Shown: positions 42,961-52,134, counted from the first letter of the stretch. The stretch is 60,563 nt of DNA from Terrisporobacter sp. (GCA_029851945.1 JARKUZ010000034.1:1-60563), one strand, 5' to 3'. Notes: a model not told the origin generated them from the letters alone. A program made the numbers and translations.

Positions 42961-44547
42961 CTAAAGTTCCACTATTTTAGTAGCTATCTTTTCTCCAAAA
43001 GAAGTATCGTGCTCTACAAATAGCATTGTAGGTTTTTCACTAAAAATAAGATTTTCTACTTGCATACGTGAGATCACATCTATAAAATTAAGTGGTTCAT
43101 CCCATATATAAAGATCTGCATCTTCACATAAACTCTTAGCAATAAGCAACTTTTTCTTTTGACCTTCACTCCACTGACTTATATCTTTTTCAAATTGTAT
43201 ATTTTCAAATCCTAGTCTTATTAAATTACTTTTTACATGTAGATTATTTACGTTTTCATTTTTTATAAAGTCATCTAAATTTCCTTTTAGGTGAGAAGTT
43301 TCTTGGGAAATATAAGATATCTTCTTTGTTTTTTTGATATACCCTGTATGATTAATATACTCACCTATGATTAATTTTATTATGCTGGACTTCCCACTAC
43401 CATTTTTACCACGTAGCCATACTCGCTCCCCTTTTTTAATATCAAAACTTATATCATCAAATATATTTTTATCTTTATAGTTAATCTGTAAGTTATGAAC
43501 TTCTAGTATACTATCTTTTTCTTGTTCTAAAATAGATAAGTCTGTTGTTTCTTTACTTGATAATTTTAGCTTTTCTGCAACATCTAAGTTTTTTAGCAAT
43601 TTAGATTTTTCTTCAATAGCTTTATTCTGTCTAGCTTCTATACTTTTAGCTCTCTTCATCATCTTAGCCGCTTTATGACCTATAAATCCTCTATCAACTG
43701 GACCATTTCCTTTTTTACTAGCTTCTATTTTATGGGACCATGTTGACTTTTGCTTTGCTGTTTTTTGTAGTCTTTGAATATCTTTTTGTAACTTTTCATT
43801 TTTAGACCTTTCAAATTCATCTTCTCTATCTTTATTAAATTGCCATGTGGAGAAATTACCCTTTTGAATCTCTATATTAGCTTTATTAATAGATAGTATA
43901 TGGTCAACTATAGAATCTAAAAAGGCTCTGTCATGAGATACTACTATAAATCCTTTTTTACTGGCTAAATATTTAGCTACAATTTCTCTTCCTTCCACAT
44001 CTAAGTGATTTGTGGGTTCATCAATAAGTAAAAAATGATTCTTTCTCAAAAATAAACCTGCTAAAAGTAATTTTGTCTGTTCACCAGAGCTTAATATATC
44101 AAAAGTTTTAGTAAGTATATTAGTATCTAATCCTATTTTATTGACTTCTTTTTCGATTAACTCATTGATTATATATCCATTATTATCTATATACTTTTCT
44201 AAAATTTCTCCATACTCTTCCATCTTATCTGGCAACTGACTATACTCTTCCATCTCTTTTTCCCAAGTTGTAAAGGGAGCGATAGTGTTTCTAACCACTT
44301 CCAAGGCTGTCCCAAAAATGTCACACCCTTTGATAGGGAAATATTCAAACTTTACGGTACTTATAATTTGACCACTATATTCATATTCTCCCATAAGAAG
44401 TTTTAAAAAAGTCGTCTTCCCTCTTCCATTTCGACCAATCAGACCTAACTTCCAGTCTGTATCTATGCAAAATGATACATTTTTGAAAATATCTTCACCA
44501 TGTGTATCATATTGAAAACTTAAATTATTTATATTTATTTGCGACAT
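42961..44547 (-). CDS. ABC-F ATPase, probable ribosome protection (antibiotic resistance) protein, 528 aa
   Basis: Two ABC domains in one soluble protein with no membrane part. Domain 1 has Walker A GRNGRGKTT, the signature LSSGEQTKLLLAGL and LLIDEPTNHLD; domain 2 has GKNGSGKSS, WSEGQKKKLLIAKSL and YIWDEPLNFIDV. A long helical inter-domain linker (about residues 230-330, rich in Lys/Gln/Arg) would reach toward the peptidyl-transferase centre. The LNFID variant in domain 2 is typical of the Lsa/Vga-like resistance branch. I choose the ATG at 44547 behind GAGAGGAG. A leader with uORF, antiterminator and terminator precedes it. Codons for KGCDIFGTA are supplied by a family A repeat (44303-44331). 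Confidence 0.92.
   Translation of the reverse strand: MSQININNLSFQYDTHGEDIFKNVSFCIDTDWKLGLIGRNGRGKTTFLKLLMGEYEYSGQIISTVKFEYFPIKGCDIFGTALEVVRNTIAPFTTWEKEMEEYSQLPDKMEEYGEILEKYIDNNGYIINELIEKEVNKIGLDTNILTKTFDILSSGEQTKLLLAGLFLRKNHFLLIDEPTNHLDVEGREIVAKYLASKKGFIVVSHDRAFLDSIVDHILSINKANIEIQKGNFSTWQFNKDREDEFERSKNEKLQKDIQRLQKTAKQKSTWSHKIEASKKGNGPVDRGFIGHKAAKMMKRAKSIEARQNKAIEEKSKLLKNLDVAEKLKLSSKETTDLSILEQEKDSILEVHNLQINYKDKNIFDDISFDIKKGERVWLRGKNGSGKSSIIKLIIGEYINHTGYIKKTKKISYISQETSHLKGNLDDFIKNENVNNLHVKSNLIRLGFENIQFEKDISQWSEGQKKKLLIAKSLCEDADLYIWDEPLNFIDVISRMQVENLIFSEKPTMLFVEHDTSFGEKIATKIVEL
44303..44331. repeat. Dispersed short repeat, family A, copy 5, inside the ABC-F coding sequence
   Basis: Read on the coding strand it is AAAGGGTGTGACA, the T-rich centre and GGGACAGCCTT, matching the intergenic copies at all but one or two bases. 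In frame it encodes KGCDIFGTA after EYFPI, in a loop region of the first ABC domain. Confidence 0.8.
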
Positions 44548-44644
44548 AATTCCATCTCCTCTCAAAAGGAAATTTTCTTTAGTCATGTAACAAATGATGT
44601 GTCTTTGTTATCACTTCATGTGTATCCGATTCTAAAATTGACAT

Positions 44645-44971
44645 AAAAAACTTCCTTAGATTTAAGTAATTTTAACTACTTTAAATTAAGGAAGATATAG
44701 TTCTACTAAATATATACTACATATGATTATATTAACGATTTGCAAAACATAATTATATGTGTATTTTATGCACAGAAATAAAGCTATTTTTAGCTTATAT
44801 TCAGGTATGTGATTTACTAGTACAATCTTATTCTTAATTTAAAGTAGTTTAAGGCTCAATTAATAAAGTATTTATAAAACACTCATTATATGCTATTAAA
44901 CTAATTTGTTTGAATAAGATTATTTTCTCACTTTACCTGATCACCTCCGTTACGTTATTATGTCCATTATA
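44645..44971 (-). promoter_or_regulatory. Attenuator leader of the ABC-F gene
   Basis: Promoter TTGACT (44989-44994) and TATAAT (44966-44971), spacing 17. A full-length Shine-Dalgarno GGAGGTGATC (44939-44948) precedes a mini-ORF GTG AGA AAA TAA (44920-44931). Segment AATCTTATTC (44912-44921) can pair with GAATAAGATT (44824-44833). Just upstream, AACTACTTTAAATTAAG (44833-44849) can pair over 17 bases with the 5' arm of the terminator (44674-44690). The terminator hairpin CTTCCTTA...TAAGGAAG with T6 lies at 44645-44694, about 100 bases before the ABC-F start. This is a complete termination/antitermination switch. Confidence 0.85.
44920..44931 (-). CDS. Three-codon leader ORF (M-R-K) of the ABC-F attenuator
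   Basis: GTG AGA AAA TAA follows GGAGGTGATC, which is fully complementary to the 3' end of 16S rRNA. The stop codon lies next to the segment that pairs with the antiterminator. A ribosome held here by an antibiotic would mask that segment. The peptide itself is too short to have another role. Confidence 0.5.
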   Translation of the reverse strand: MRK

Positions 44972-45037
44972 TATGATTGCTTTTGACTAGTCAATTATTC
45001 TTATTTCTATAATAAATATAGAGAGCTTTTTGTTTTT

Positions 45038-46291
45038 CTAAAATGAAATCAATTCATTAAAACACTTTATAGCATAGGGATCTGTCATACCAGAAATAAA
45101 ATCTATAATCGCTTCTTTATAAATTTCTTCTGTTTTCAACACTCCATATATTTTTTTATTATTAAGACTACTTTTTAAATCTTTAGTATTTATAATACTT
45201 TCATCACAATATTTTATTATCCAACCTTTAAAATCACTTATCAAAAATCTGTATCTTTTATCTATATTATTTTGTAAATTTTTAATAGTATTTTCTCCAT
45301 CGTAGTATAAACTTAATTCTTCAAAAATACTATTTATTACTAAGTAAGCATATTTTTTATAATAATTAAATTGTTTATTATCATATATCTTTTCATAATT
45401 GAATTTTTTTATTGAATTAATAAAGTTTTGTTTTTCCTTTGAAAAGCAAATTCCATTTTCAACATTGCTATTTTCAATTAAATCACTTACAAGCTCATTT
45501 ATTATGACAGAAGTATTTATTGTTTTTTGTCCATGTTGATGACCTAATTTATATATATCTTGTAAATCATCGCGACTAATTATTTTAAGCAATAATGCAT
45601 CTTCTATATCTCTTCCTAGATATGCTATTTTATCTGATATTTTAACAACACACCCCTCCCAAGTATAAGGCTGCACCTCCCCTGGATTTTGTATAGTATT
45701 TAAATCTATATTTTCATTTCTAGGGGAAATTCCATTCTCATCAACTTCTCCACAATGACATATTATCCCATCTCTAACTGCGTATGTAAGATTTAAATTA
45801 GTTAAACTTCCTTTATCATCAGATAATAAATCTAATTTATCTACCGCTCTTAGTCCATTTTTTTCATGCCAAAAAGATTTTCCTAGATTATCTTTTACTA
45901 TTTTTCTTATAACATATTCACCTTCATGACCAAAAGGTGCATGACCTAAATCATGTCCAATAGCTATAGATTTAGTAAGCTCACAATTTAATCCTAAGGA
46001 TTTAGCTATCATATAACTAACAGATTCTACATGGGCCACATGCTCCATTCTTGTGCAGATATGGTCGTTTTGAGTATTGAAAAAAACCTGTGTCTTATGC
46101 TTTAATCTTCTATATGCTAAACTATGCAAAATTCTAGTATAATCTCGCTCAAACTCTGTTCTTACCTCATTATTTCTGGAATATAAATCTTCTTCTCTGT
46201 GAATAGATTTTTTTAATTTATCATTTTCATAATTCAACATATCTTCAGTCATAGCCACATGTGAAAATTTTTTTACCCTAACCTTTTCCAT
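45038..46291 (-). CDS. dgt: dGTPase-like HD-domain triphosphohydrolase, 417 aa
   Basis: HD-superfamily enzyme that splits dNTPs (typically dGTP) into nucleoside and triphosphate. The metal site shows HTRMEHVAHV-like residues (ICTRMEHVAHVESVSYMIAK) and the HD pair in IAIGHDLGHAPFGHEGEYV, then AYLGRDIEDALLL with the last metal Asp. The opening RTEFERDYTRILHSLAYRRL with KTQVFF is typical of the family. I choose the ATG at 46291 behind GGGAGG; an upstream in-frame GTG/TTG region at 46306 lacks a site. It is a lone gene, divergent from the permease pair. Confidence 0.92.
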   Translation of the reverse strand: MEKVRVKKFSHVAMTEDMLNYENDKLKKSIHREEDLYSRNNEVRTEFERDYTRILHSLAYRRLKHKTQVFFNTQNDHICTRMEHVAHVESVSYMIAKSLGLNCELTKSIAIGHDLGHAPFGHEGEYVIRKIVKDNLGKSFWHEKNGLRAVDKLDLLSDDKGSLTNLNLTYAVRDGIICHCGEVDENGISPRNENIDLNTIQNPGEVQPYTWEGCVVKISDKIAYLGRDIEDALLLKIISRDDLQDIYKLGHQHGQKTINTSVIINELVSDLIENSNVENGICFSKEKQNFINSIKKFNYEKIYDNKQFNYYKKYAYLVINSIFEELSLYYDGENTIKNLQNNIDKRYRFLISDFKGWIIKYCDESIINTKDLKSSLNNKKIYGVLKTEEIYKEAIIDFISGMTDPYAIKCFNELISF

Positions 46292-46505
46292 CCCTAATCC
46301 TCCCAAGTTTTAAATTAATTTATTATAAGCTTTTGTCTATAATTTTATGATAGATGAGTCTTTATATAAAATCTATAATTATTAATAAAATCTGTTAGTC
46401 TTATTTCTTTTCCTATAACAAATAAGCCAATAACATAATTTATCTTAACCTTAAATATACCGATTTCATATTATATTGTATCAGTCTATCTCAAGGAGGG
46501 GCTTT

Positions 46506-46994
46506 ATGACATCTTATATTTTATATGGGTTGTGTATATTTTTATTAGTTATATCTTTTATTAAAGATAAAGAAAAAACTAAGACAGCTGTAAAAAAGGG
46601 GCTATCTTCTTTTGAAAATATCATGCCTCAATTTTTTACTATAATAATAGTAATTGGCATACTACTTTCTATAATAGATACAGACACAATTTCTAAAATT
46701 ATAGGAAGTAATTCTGGATTTTTAGGTGTATTACTTGCTTCAGTAGCTGGATCTATCACATTAATGCCTACTTTTGTCGCATTTTCCATGGCAAATTCTC
46801 TTTTACAAAGTGGAGCTGGTTATACTCAAGTAGCTGCTTTAGTTTCTACACTTACTATGGTCGGTGTAATGACTTTTTCTCTAGAAGCAAAATATATGGG
46901 TAAAGAGGCAACTATACTTAGAAATGTTCTTGCATTTTTATTTTCATTTATAGTTGCTTTATTTGTAGGGGCGGTGTTTAGTATATGGACTTAA
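46506..46994 (+). CDS. ArsP/DUF318-type permease, first half, 162 aa
   Basis: Five hydrophobic segments. The motif AKYMGKEA near residue 135 and SVAGSITLMPTFVAFSMANS resemble one half of the ArsP_1 permease family (PF03773), whose full members have 8-10 segments and a split pair of such motifs. I choose the ATG at 46506 because AAGGAGGGG lies 4-5 bases before it; the upstream open codons lack a site. The next gene begins 10 bases before its stop and supplies the second half, so the two proteins likely form one carrier. The substrate is unknown; ArsP members move organoarsenicals, but no ars genes are near. Confidence 0.82.
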   Translation: MTSYILYGLCIFLLVISFIKDKEKTKTAVKKGLSSFENIMPQFFTIIIVIGILLSIIDTDTISKIIGSNSGFLGVLLASVAGSITLMPTFVAFSMANSLLQSGAGYTQVAALVSTLTMVGVMTFSLEAKYMGKEATILRNVLAFLFSFIVALFVGAVFSIWT

Positions 46995-47512
46995 AGTTTA
47001 TTTTAAAAAGATATAAATTTGTTATATTATGGATTATAGTAGTAGTTATAATTTATTTTTTTAATGGTAATTTTGCTTTTAAAGTCTTCACAAGTGCCAA
47101 ATCTAGTTTCATGCAAATGCTTGGTGTTCTTCCACCTATCATGATCATGCTAGGCCTTGTTGATGTATGGGTATCTCGTGAATCTATGATGAAATATATG
47201 GGAAAAGAATCTGGAGCTCTCGGTGTATTTTTATCCATTTTTATTGCATCCTTAGCTGCTGGACCAATGTATGCAGCTTTTCCTTTTACTAAGGTTCTGT
47301 CTGATAAGGGTGTCAAGCTTTCTAATATTATGATTTTTTTAAATGCTTGGTGTGTAATAAAACTTTCTACTATTTTATTTGAAATAGGGGGACTTGGATA
47401 TAAATTTACTTTTGTAAGATTTTTAATTGATTTGCCGGGCATAATTATAATGGGATATTTGATTGAGTATATTATGAATAAAAATATATTTTTTAAAAAA
47501 GGAGTGAAGTAA
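46985..47512 (+). CDS. ArsP/DUF318-type permease, second half, 175 aa
   Basis: Second unit of the split permease, with about five segments. It has LGVLPPIMIMLGLVDVWVS followed by MMKYMGKESGALGVFLSIFI and AAGPMYAAFPFTKVLSDKGV, matching the family's motif with PMYAAFP. It overlaps the first gene by 10 bases. Both halves carry a YMGKE motif, which hints that the fused family arose by internal duplication. The stop codon lies inside the stem of a terminator. Confidence 0.82.
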   Translation: MDLKFILKRYKFVILWIIVVVIIYFFNGNFAFKVFTSAKSSFMQMLGVLPPIMIMLGLVDVWVSRESMMKYMGKESGALGVFLSIFIASLAAGPMYAAFPFTKVLSDKGVKLSNIMIFLNAWCVIKLSTILFEIGGLGYKFTFVRFLIDLPGIIIMGYLIEYIMNKNIFFKKGVK

Positions 47513-47540
47513 GCTTATCTTACCTCACTCCTTTTGATTT
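47495..47540 (+). terminator. Terminator overlapping the end of the permease operon
   Basis: A 17-bp stem (AAAAGGAGTGAAGTAAG with CTTACCTCACTCCTTTT, one mismatch) around CTTAT, followed by a T-rich tract. The stop codon of the permease lies in the left arm. Confidence 0.85.
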
Positions 47541-47750
47541 TAAGTTTAGAAAAACTATTATTGTATGAGGAAATGAAGACAGTAAAGATTAACAGAACTA
47601 ATAAGGAGTTACCAATTATTTTAAAAGAAATAAAAAATATTATATTCAATAGTTAATAATAATTTATATTGTATAATATAAAAAAATGCAAGATATATAA
47701 ACTCCAATTTATTAGACAAATTAAAATCGACAAATTTAATATATAACGAA

Positions 47751-47782
47751 AAAAGGATATGTTTATATAAACACATCCTTCT
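47751..47782 (-). terminator. Terminator after the MATE pump gene
   Basis: AAGGATATGTTTA pairs with TAAACACATCCTT around a very short loop, followed by TTTTTT on the minus strand. It lies about 70 bases past the MATE stop. Confidence 0.8.
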
Positions 47783-47851
47783 CATCTTTACTTTTTTAAC
47801 TAGAGATTAATATTGACAATTAAATAGTCTAATAAAACCTCTTAAATAGAT

Positions 47852-49225
47852 TTATATATCCTTCACAATATTATTAGCCCATCTCTTAGACAGTGCCCTC
47901 GGTACTCCAAAAATAAACTTAGCCACTTCCTCTGTATAAGTAAGAGCCACCAATATATAAATAGGCACACCATGATATGCAGCAAAAAATGTTATAGGTA
48001 AAGAAACAAACCACATACATCCCATTTCTAAAGCCAATGCATACTTGGCATCTCCTCCACTTCTAAGCACACCAATTATTATAAAAGTATTAAAAGTTTT
48101 AAGAATCATAAGCAATCCCATTACAATAAATATCTTTCTTATATCTGGTGCAAGAGCCTCTGACACACTAAATATTTTTAAAAGTATGGGAATAGAAAGA
48201 ATTAACAATCCACCAAAAATAGCTCCTACTAAAGATACTAATACAGCAAACTTTTTAGCATAAAGTATAGCCTTTTTTATGTTGTCTGCCCCCAGTTCAT
48301 TACCTATCATAATTGAAGATCCTATTGCAACACATACCGCTGTCATTATAAAGAAATTTCCCGTACTGCTAGCAATTTGACTTGCTGCAATTGCTGAGGT
48401 ACCAGCCTTTGAATATGCAATGGCATATAAAACTGTTCCAAATGCCCAAAGTGTATCATTGAAAAAAATAGGTATAGTCTTTGATATAAAGGCTTTTGAT
48501 AATTCTTTATTAATTGATTTTATGTCATTAAAATTAAACCTTAATTCATAATCATTTTTTATAAAATAAACATAGCCTATTAATAAAAATAGCTCTACTA
48601 TTCTAGCTATAACTGTAGCCAATGCAGCACCTGTTACACCCATAGTAGGCATTCCAAATTTTCCAAATATAAATGCATAGTTTAAAATTATATTTACAAC
48701 AAGGGATATTGAACTACATATCATACCTAACTTAGGATTTCTAATGCTTCTTGAACCCATACTAAATACATTACTTATTGCAATAATCGGATAACAGTAT
48801 CCTATTATAGAAAAATAATCTATAGCAATTTTTATTACCTCTTCATCACGTGTGAAGAAATTAATTATAAATCTTGGTGAAAAAATAGCTATTACTAAAA
48901 ATATTAAACCTAAAGCTACAGCAAATATTGTACTCAAGCCTGTAATTCTTCTAATATTAGCTTTATCATCTTTTCCATAAAACTGTGCTATAAATATACC
49001 TGATCCACCAATTATTCCTGACAATGCCATATTGTATAAAAAGAAATATTGATTAGCAATACCAATGGACGCCACTGATATTTCTCCTAATCCTCCAACC
49101 ATTACAGTATCTATCATGTTAATTAAACTTGATATTAAATTTTGAATTATAATTGGTACACATAACATAATCAAGGTTTTAAAAAATTTTTTATTTTCTT
49201 CATCTAGTTTAAATGTATTTTGCAA
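47852..49225 (-). CDS. MATE-family multidrug/Na+ efflux transporter, 457 aa
   Basis: Twelve-segment MATE carrier. Typical parts are LCVPIIIQNLISSLINMIDT and VMVGGLGEISVASIGIANQY in the first bundle, GGSGIFIAQFYGKDD in the first loop, and the same kind of pattern in the second bundle (IGSSIMIGNELGADNIKKA). MATE pumps export drugs or metabolites in exchange for Na+ or H+. GGTGAT-type bases precede the ATG. It is divergent from the flavodoxin-ferredoxin gene with 287 bases between, in which I see no further gene. The substrate is unknown. Confidence 0.93.
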   Translation of the reverse strand: MQNTFKLDEENKKFFKTLIMLCVPIIIQNLISSLINMIDTVMVGGLGEISVASIGIANQYFFLYNMALSGIIGGSGIFIAQFYGKDDKANIRRITGLSTIFAVALGLIFLVIAIFSPRFIINFFTRDEEVIKIAIDYFSIIGYCYPIIAISNVFSMGSRSIRNPKLGMICSSISLVVNIILNYAFIFGKFGMPTMGVTGAALATVIARIVELFLLIGYVYFIKNDYELRFNFNDIKSINKELSKAFISKTIPIFFNDTLWAFGTVLYAIAYSKAGTSAIAASQIASSTGNFFIMTAVCVAIGSSIMIGNELGADNIKKAILYAKKFAVLVSLVGAIFGGLLILSIPILLKIFSVSEALAPDIRKIFIVMGLLMILKTFNTFIIIGVLRSGGDAKYALALEMGCMWFVSLPITFFAAYHGVPIYILVALTYTEEVAKFIFGVPRALSKRWANNIVKDI

Positions 49226-49512
49226 AATATCACCTCTTTTTAATTTATTATTATCCTTAAATCTTATCTATTCAAAATTATATTTATTTCTTAATTATAT
49301 GTAACATTAATTTATTTTTATCTATAATTTATCTATTAGCGTCTATATTATACCAAATCTTTCTACTATATTTCATAAAATAATCCAATAAAAATTTTTA
49401 TTATTTAAATCTTAAAAATACTACTCTAAAAGATTATGTTCAGTTTTTAGTGCAAGTAGAGTCTATTATGAAACTGTGCTACAATTCATATATAGAATAG
49501 GGGGTAATAAAA

Positions 49513-50286
49513 ATGAAATTAAATCTAATTTACTTTAGTCCTACAGGCGGTACTAAAAAAACTGTAGAAGTATTAGCAAATACATGGAATTTAGAAAAAA
49601 ATACTATTGATATTTCTATTCCAGATAAAAATTATAGTACATATTCTTTTTCTAGTGATGAATTATGTATAATTGGGGTACCTTCATTTGGTGGACGTGT
49701 TCCATCTGTCGCTATCGACCATCTAAAACAAATGAAATCATATAATACACCAACAATTCTTGTGGCTACTTATGGTAATCGTGATTATGAGGATACTTTA
49801 CTAGAACTAAAAGACACAACTAAAGAATGTGGATTTAAGATAGTTGCTGCAATTGCTGCTGTAACAGAGCATTCTATTATGAATCAATTTGCAACAGGTA
49901 GACCAAATGAAGAAGATTGTGCTGAAATTCTTAACTTTGGTGAAACTATCAAAGACACACTTTCAAAGAATTTAAATTTATCTGAGCTAAAAATCCCTGG
50001 AAATAGACCTTATAGAGAGTACAATGGAGTTCCTCTAAAACCAAAAACAAACAAAGATTGTCATAAGTGCGGTATATGTGCTTCTCTTTGTCCTACAAAT
50101 GCTATACCTAAAGATAATCCTAATAAGACAGAAAATACTCTTTGTATCTCTTGTATGCGTTGTATTTCTGTATGTCCAAATAATGCACGTTCATTGAGCA
50201 AACTTTTATTATTACCTGTAAGTCAAAAAATGAAAAAAGTGTGTTCTACACCTAAGAAAAATGAGTTGTTTATTGCAACAAATTAA
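49513..50286 (+). CDS. EFR1-type flavodoxin/4Fe-4S ferredoxin fusion, 257 aa
   Basis: The N-terminal 150 residues form a flavodoxin domain with the FMN phosphate loop YFSPTGGTKKTVE (8-20) and the strand LCIIGVPSFGGRVPSVA. The C-terminal part holds two clusters: CHKCGICASLCPTNAIP and CISCMRCISVCPNNARS. Such fusions (EFR1 family) are soluble electron carriers of anaerobes. GGGGGT lies 6-8 bases before the ATG. It is a lone gene with no clear redox partner next to it. Confidence 0.9.
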   Translation: MKLNLIYFSPTGGTKKTVEVLANTWNLEKNTIDISIPDKNYSTYSFSSDELCIIGVPSFGGRVPSVAIDHLKQMKSYNTPTILVATYGNRDYEDTLLELKDTTKECGFKIVAAIAAVTEHSIMNQFATGRPNEEDCAEILNFGETIKDTLSKNLNLSELKIPGNRPYREYNGVPLKPKTNKDCHKCGICASLCPTNAIPKDNPNKTENTLCISCMRCISVCPNNARSLSKLLLLPVSQKMKKVCSTPKKNELFIATN

Positions 50287-50381
50287 TAAAGTTCATATGA
50301 AAATAAACTGATTACAAACTAAATTATTTAATTGTATTCAAAAATAAAATATTCATAAATATAAATAAGTTATCCCAAACC

Positions 50382-50416
50382 AAAAAGACTAGATAAAATA
50401 TATATCTAGTCTTTAA
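50382..50416. terminator. Bidirectional terminator between EFR1 protein and ribokinase genes
   Basis: AAAGACTAGATA pairs with TATCTAGTCTTT around a 7-base loop, with A/T runs on both sides. It lies between convergent genes and can end both. Confidence 0.8.
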
Positions 50417-50419
50417 AAT

Positions 50420-51337
50420 CTATTTCATTAATTCTTCTATTTCTTCTCTAGTAGGCATAGATGGTGCTGTTCCTATTTTTGTTACAGATAATGCAGCTAA
50501 AGCATTACCAAATTTAGCAGATTCAAATATATCTTTTCCTTCAGATAGAGCTGTTACAAATCCTCCATTGAAAGCATCTCCTGCACCTGTTGTATCTACT
50601 GCATCTACAGCATATGCTTCGATGAATCTTTCTTCAGATTTGCTTTTTACATAAACACCCAACTTACCTAGTGTTATAACAATGTTAGGTATACCTTTTT
50701 CTTGAAGTATAATAGCTGCACTCCTAGCATCTTCTACTGTTCTAACTTCATATCCTGTAAGAATTGATGCTTCCACTTCATTTGGAGTTATTATATCTAC
50801 TAACCTTAATATATCTTCACTTATATCTTGAACTGGAGCTGGATTTAATACAATTGTTGCATTATTTTCATAAGCTAATTTTATGCTTGCTTCTATAGCT
50901 TCTCTATTTATCTCCAATTGAGTTAAGAATATATCACAGTTTTTAATGGCATCTTTGCAAGCTTCTAAATCTTCCTTAGTTATATTATCACAAGCACCAG
51001 ATGTTACAACTATTTCATTTTGAGAAGTCAAATCATCAACTATTATTAAAGCTGTTCCTGTTTGTAATGTTTCATCCTCAAATATGTACTTAGTATCTAA
51101 TCCTTCATTTTTAAAAGTATTAAGAGCCATTTCACCAAACTCATCTTTACCTACTTTTGATATAAATACTACATCACAATTTGCTCTTTTAGCTGCTATT
51201 GCTTGATTTGAACCTTTTCCTCCTGGTCCCATTTTAAATGTTAAGCCTTTTACTGTTTCACCTGGTTTTGGTAAGTGTGGCGTTCTCGCCATTAAGTCAA
51301 CTATAAAACTTCCCGCTATTGTTACTTTCTTTTTCAT
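50420..51337 (-). CDS. rbsK: Ribokinase, PfkB family, 305 aa
   Basis: Phosphorylates ribose (or a related sugar) with ATP in the cytoplasm. PfkB motif 1 reads GPGGKGSNQAIAAKRANCDV with VGKDEFG, and motif 2 is DTTGAGDAFNGGFVTAL with the catalytic Asp and anion hole GAGD. The N-terminus VTIAGSFIVDLMARTPHLPK and ITPNEVEASILTGYEV are typical. I choose the ATG at 51337 with AAGGGG before it; an ATG 21 bases upstream lacks a site. No ribose transporter lies beside it, so it may serve nucleoside or pentose salvage. Confidence 0.9.
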   Translation of the reverse strand: MKKKVTIAGSFIVDLMARTPHLPKPGETVKGLTFKMGPGGKGSNQAIAAKRANCDVVFISKVGKDEFGEMALNTFKNEGLDTKYIFEDETLQTGTALIIVDDLTSQNEIVVTSGACDNITKEDLEACKDAIKNCDIFLTQLEINREAIEASIKLAYENNATIVLNPAPVQDISEDILRLVDIITPNEVEASILTGYEVRTVEDARSAAIILQEKGIPNIVITLGKLGVYVKSKSEERFIEAYAVDAVDTTGAGDAFNGGFVTALSEGKDIFESAKFGNALAALSVTKIGTAPSMPTREEIEELMK

Positions 51338-51647
51338 TATGCTCTTCCCCTTAAACATTGATATTTATAATTAAATCTAGTCATTACTTAAGCAAAAAAA
51401 TATTTTAATTTATATTTTTTATCCTATTTATACATTAAGATAATACAGTTATTATAGTCAATACTTTTTATATCATAAATCCACAATATATCTTATGAAA
51501 AGTTTATATCATATGCTTTAGGGGTATCAGTAATAATCATGTTTAAAATTATTTTTTGTAATTTTTATAATATTTATAAAATATACTTGATATAATTTTT
51601 TTATAATATGTCGAAAGTATATTTAATCAATTTAAAGGAGAATTTTT

Positions 51648-52133
51648 ATGTGTAATTTTATTTCTCGTAACAAAGATCTATTCTATGAATTAGATATATT
51701 TATAAACGCTCTTAGAGGAAATAATGATGACTTAATCCGCACTTTACATCATGCTCAATGTATATTTGGATATTTACCAAAAGAAGTGCAAATCTATATT
51801 TCTGAAAAATTAAATGTTCCTTATGAGAAAGTTCAAAATATAGTAAATTTCTATTCTTACTTTACTACTGAGCTTAAAGGAGAATTTAAAATAAATGTCT
51901 GTGTAGGCCGTACATGTTCTAAAAATAATAGTGACAAAATACTTGCTGAATTTGAAAATTTGCTAGGCATAAATTCAGGTGAGACTACTAATAATTTAAA
52001 ATTTACTTTAGATACTACAAGATGTGTAGGTACTTGCCTTAGAGCTCCTGTTGTTACAGTAAATGGAAAAGATTTCAATGGTGTAACACTTGAAGATGTT
52101 GCTTTAATTTTAAATGAATGTAATAAAAAATAA
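51648..52133 (+). CDS. NuoE/HndA-like thioredoxin-fold [2Fe-2S] protein, 161 aa
   Basis: Stand-alone homologue of the 24-kDa NADH dehydrogenase subunit. An N-terminal helical part (LHHAQCIFGYLPKEVQIYIS, NVPYEKVQNIVNFYSYFTTE) leads to the [2Fe-2S] domain with C85-x4-C90 (CVGRTC) and C126-x3-C130 (CVGTC), the standard spacing. In anaerobes such subunits work in NADH:ferredoxin, formate or hydrogenase complexes next to NuoF-like partners. No such partner gene lies here. AAAGGAG precedes the ATG at about 9 bases. A role as a free redox or regulatory protein is possible. Confidence 0.9.
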   Translation: MCNFISRNKDLFYELDIFINALRGNNDDLIRTLHHAQCIFGYLPKEVQIYISEKLNVPYEKVQNIVNFYSYFTTELKGEFKINVCVGRTCSKNNSDKILAEFENLLGINSGETTNNLKFTLDTTRCVGTCLRAPVVTVNGKDFNGVTLEDVALILNECNKK

Positions 52134-52134
52134 A

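Noticed and set aside
44587..44640. Extended N-terminus of the ABC-F protein from an upstream ATG at 44586
   Set aside because: The 13 added residues lie before an ideal ribosome site (GAGAGGAG) that serves the ATG at 44547, and the usual family start (SQININNLSF) follows that ATG.
46506..47512. Split permease as a frameshifted single gene
   Set aside because: Each half has its own start and ribosome site, they overlap by only 10 bases, and each half is a complete five-segment unit; two-gene versions of this family are plausible.
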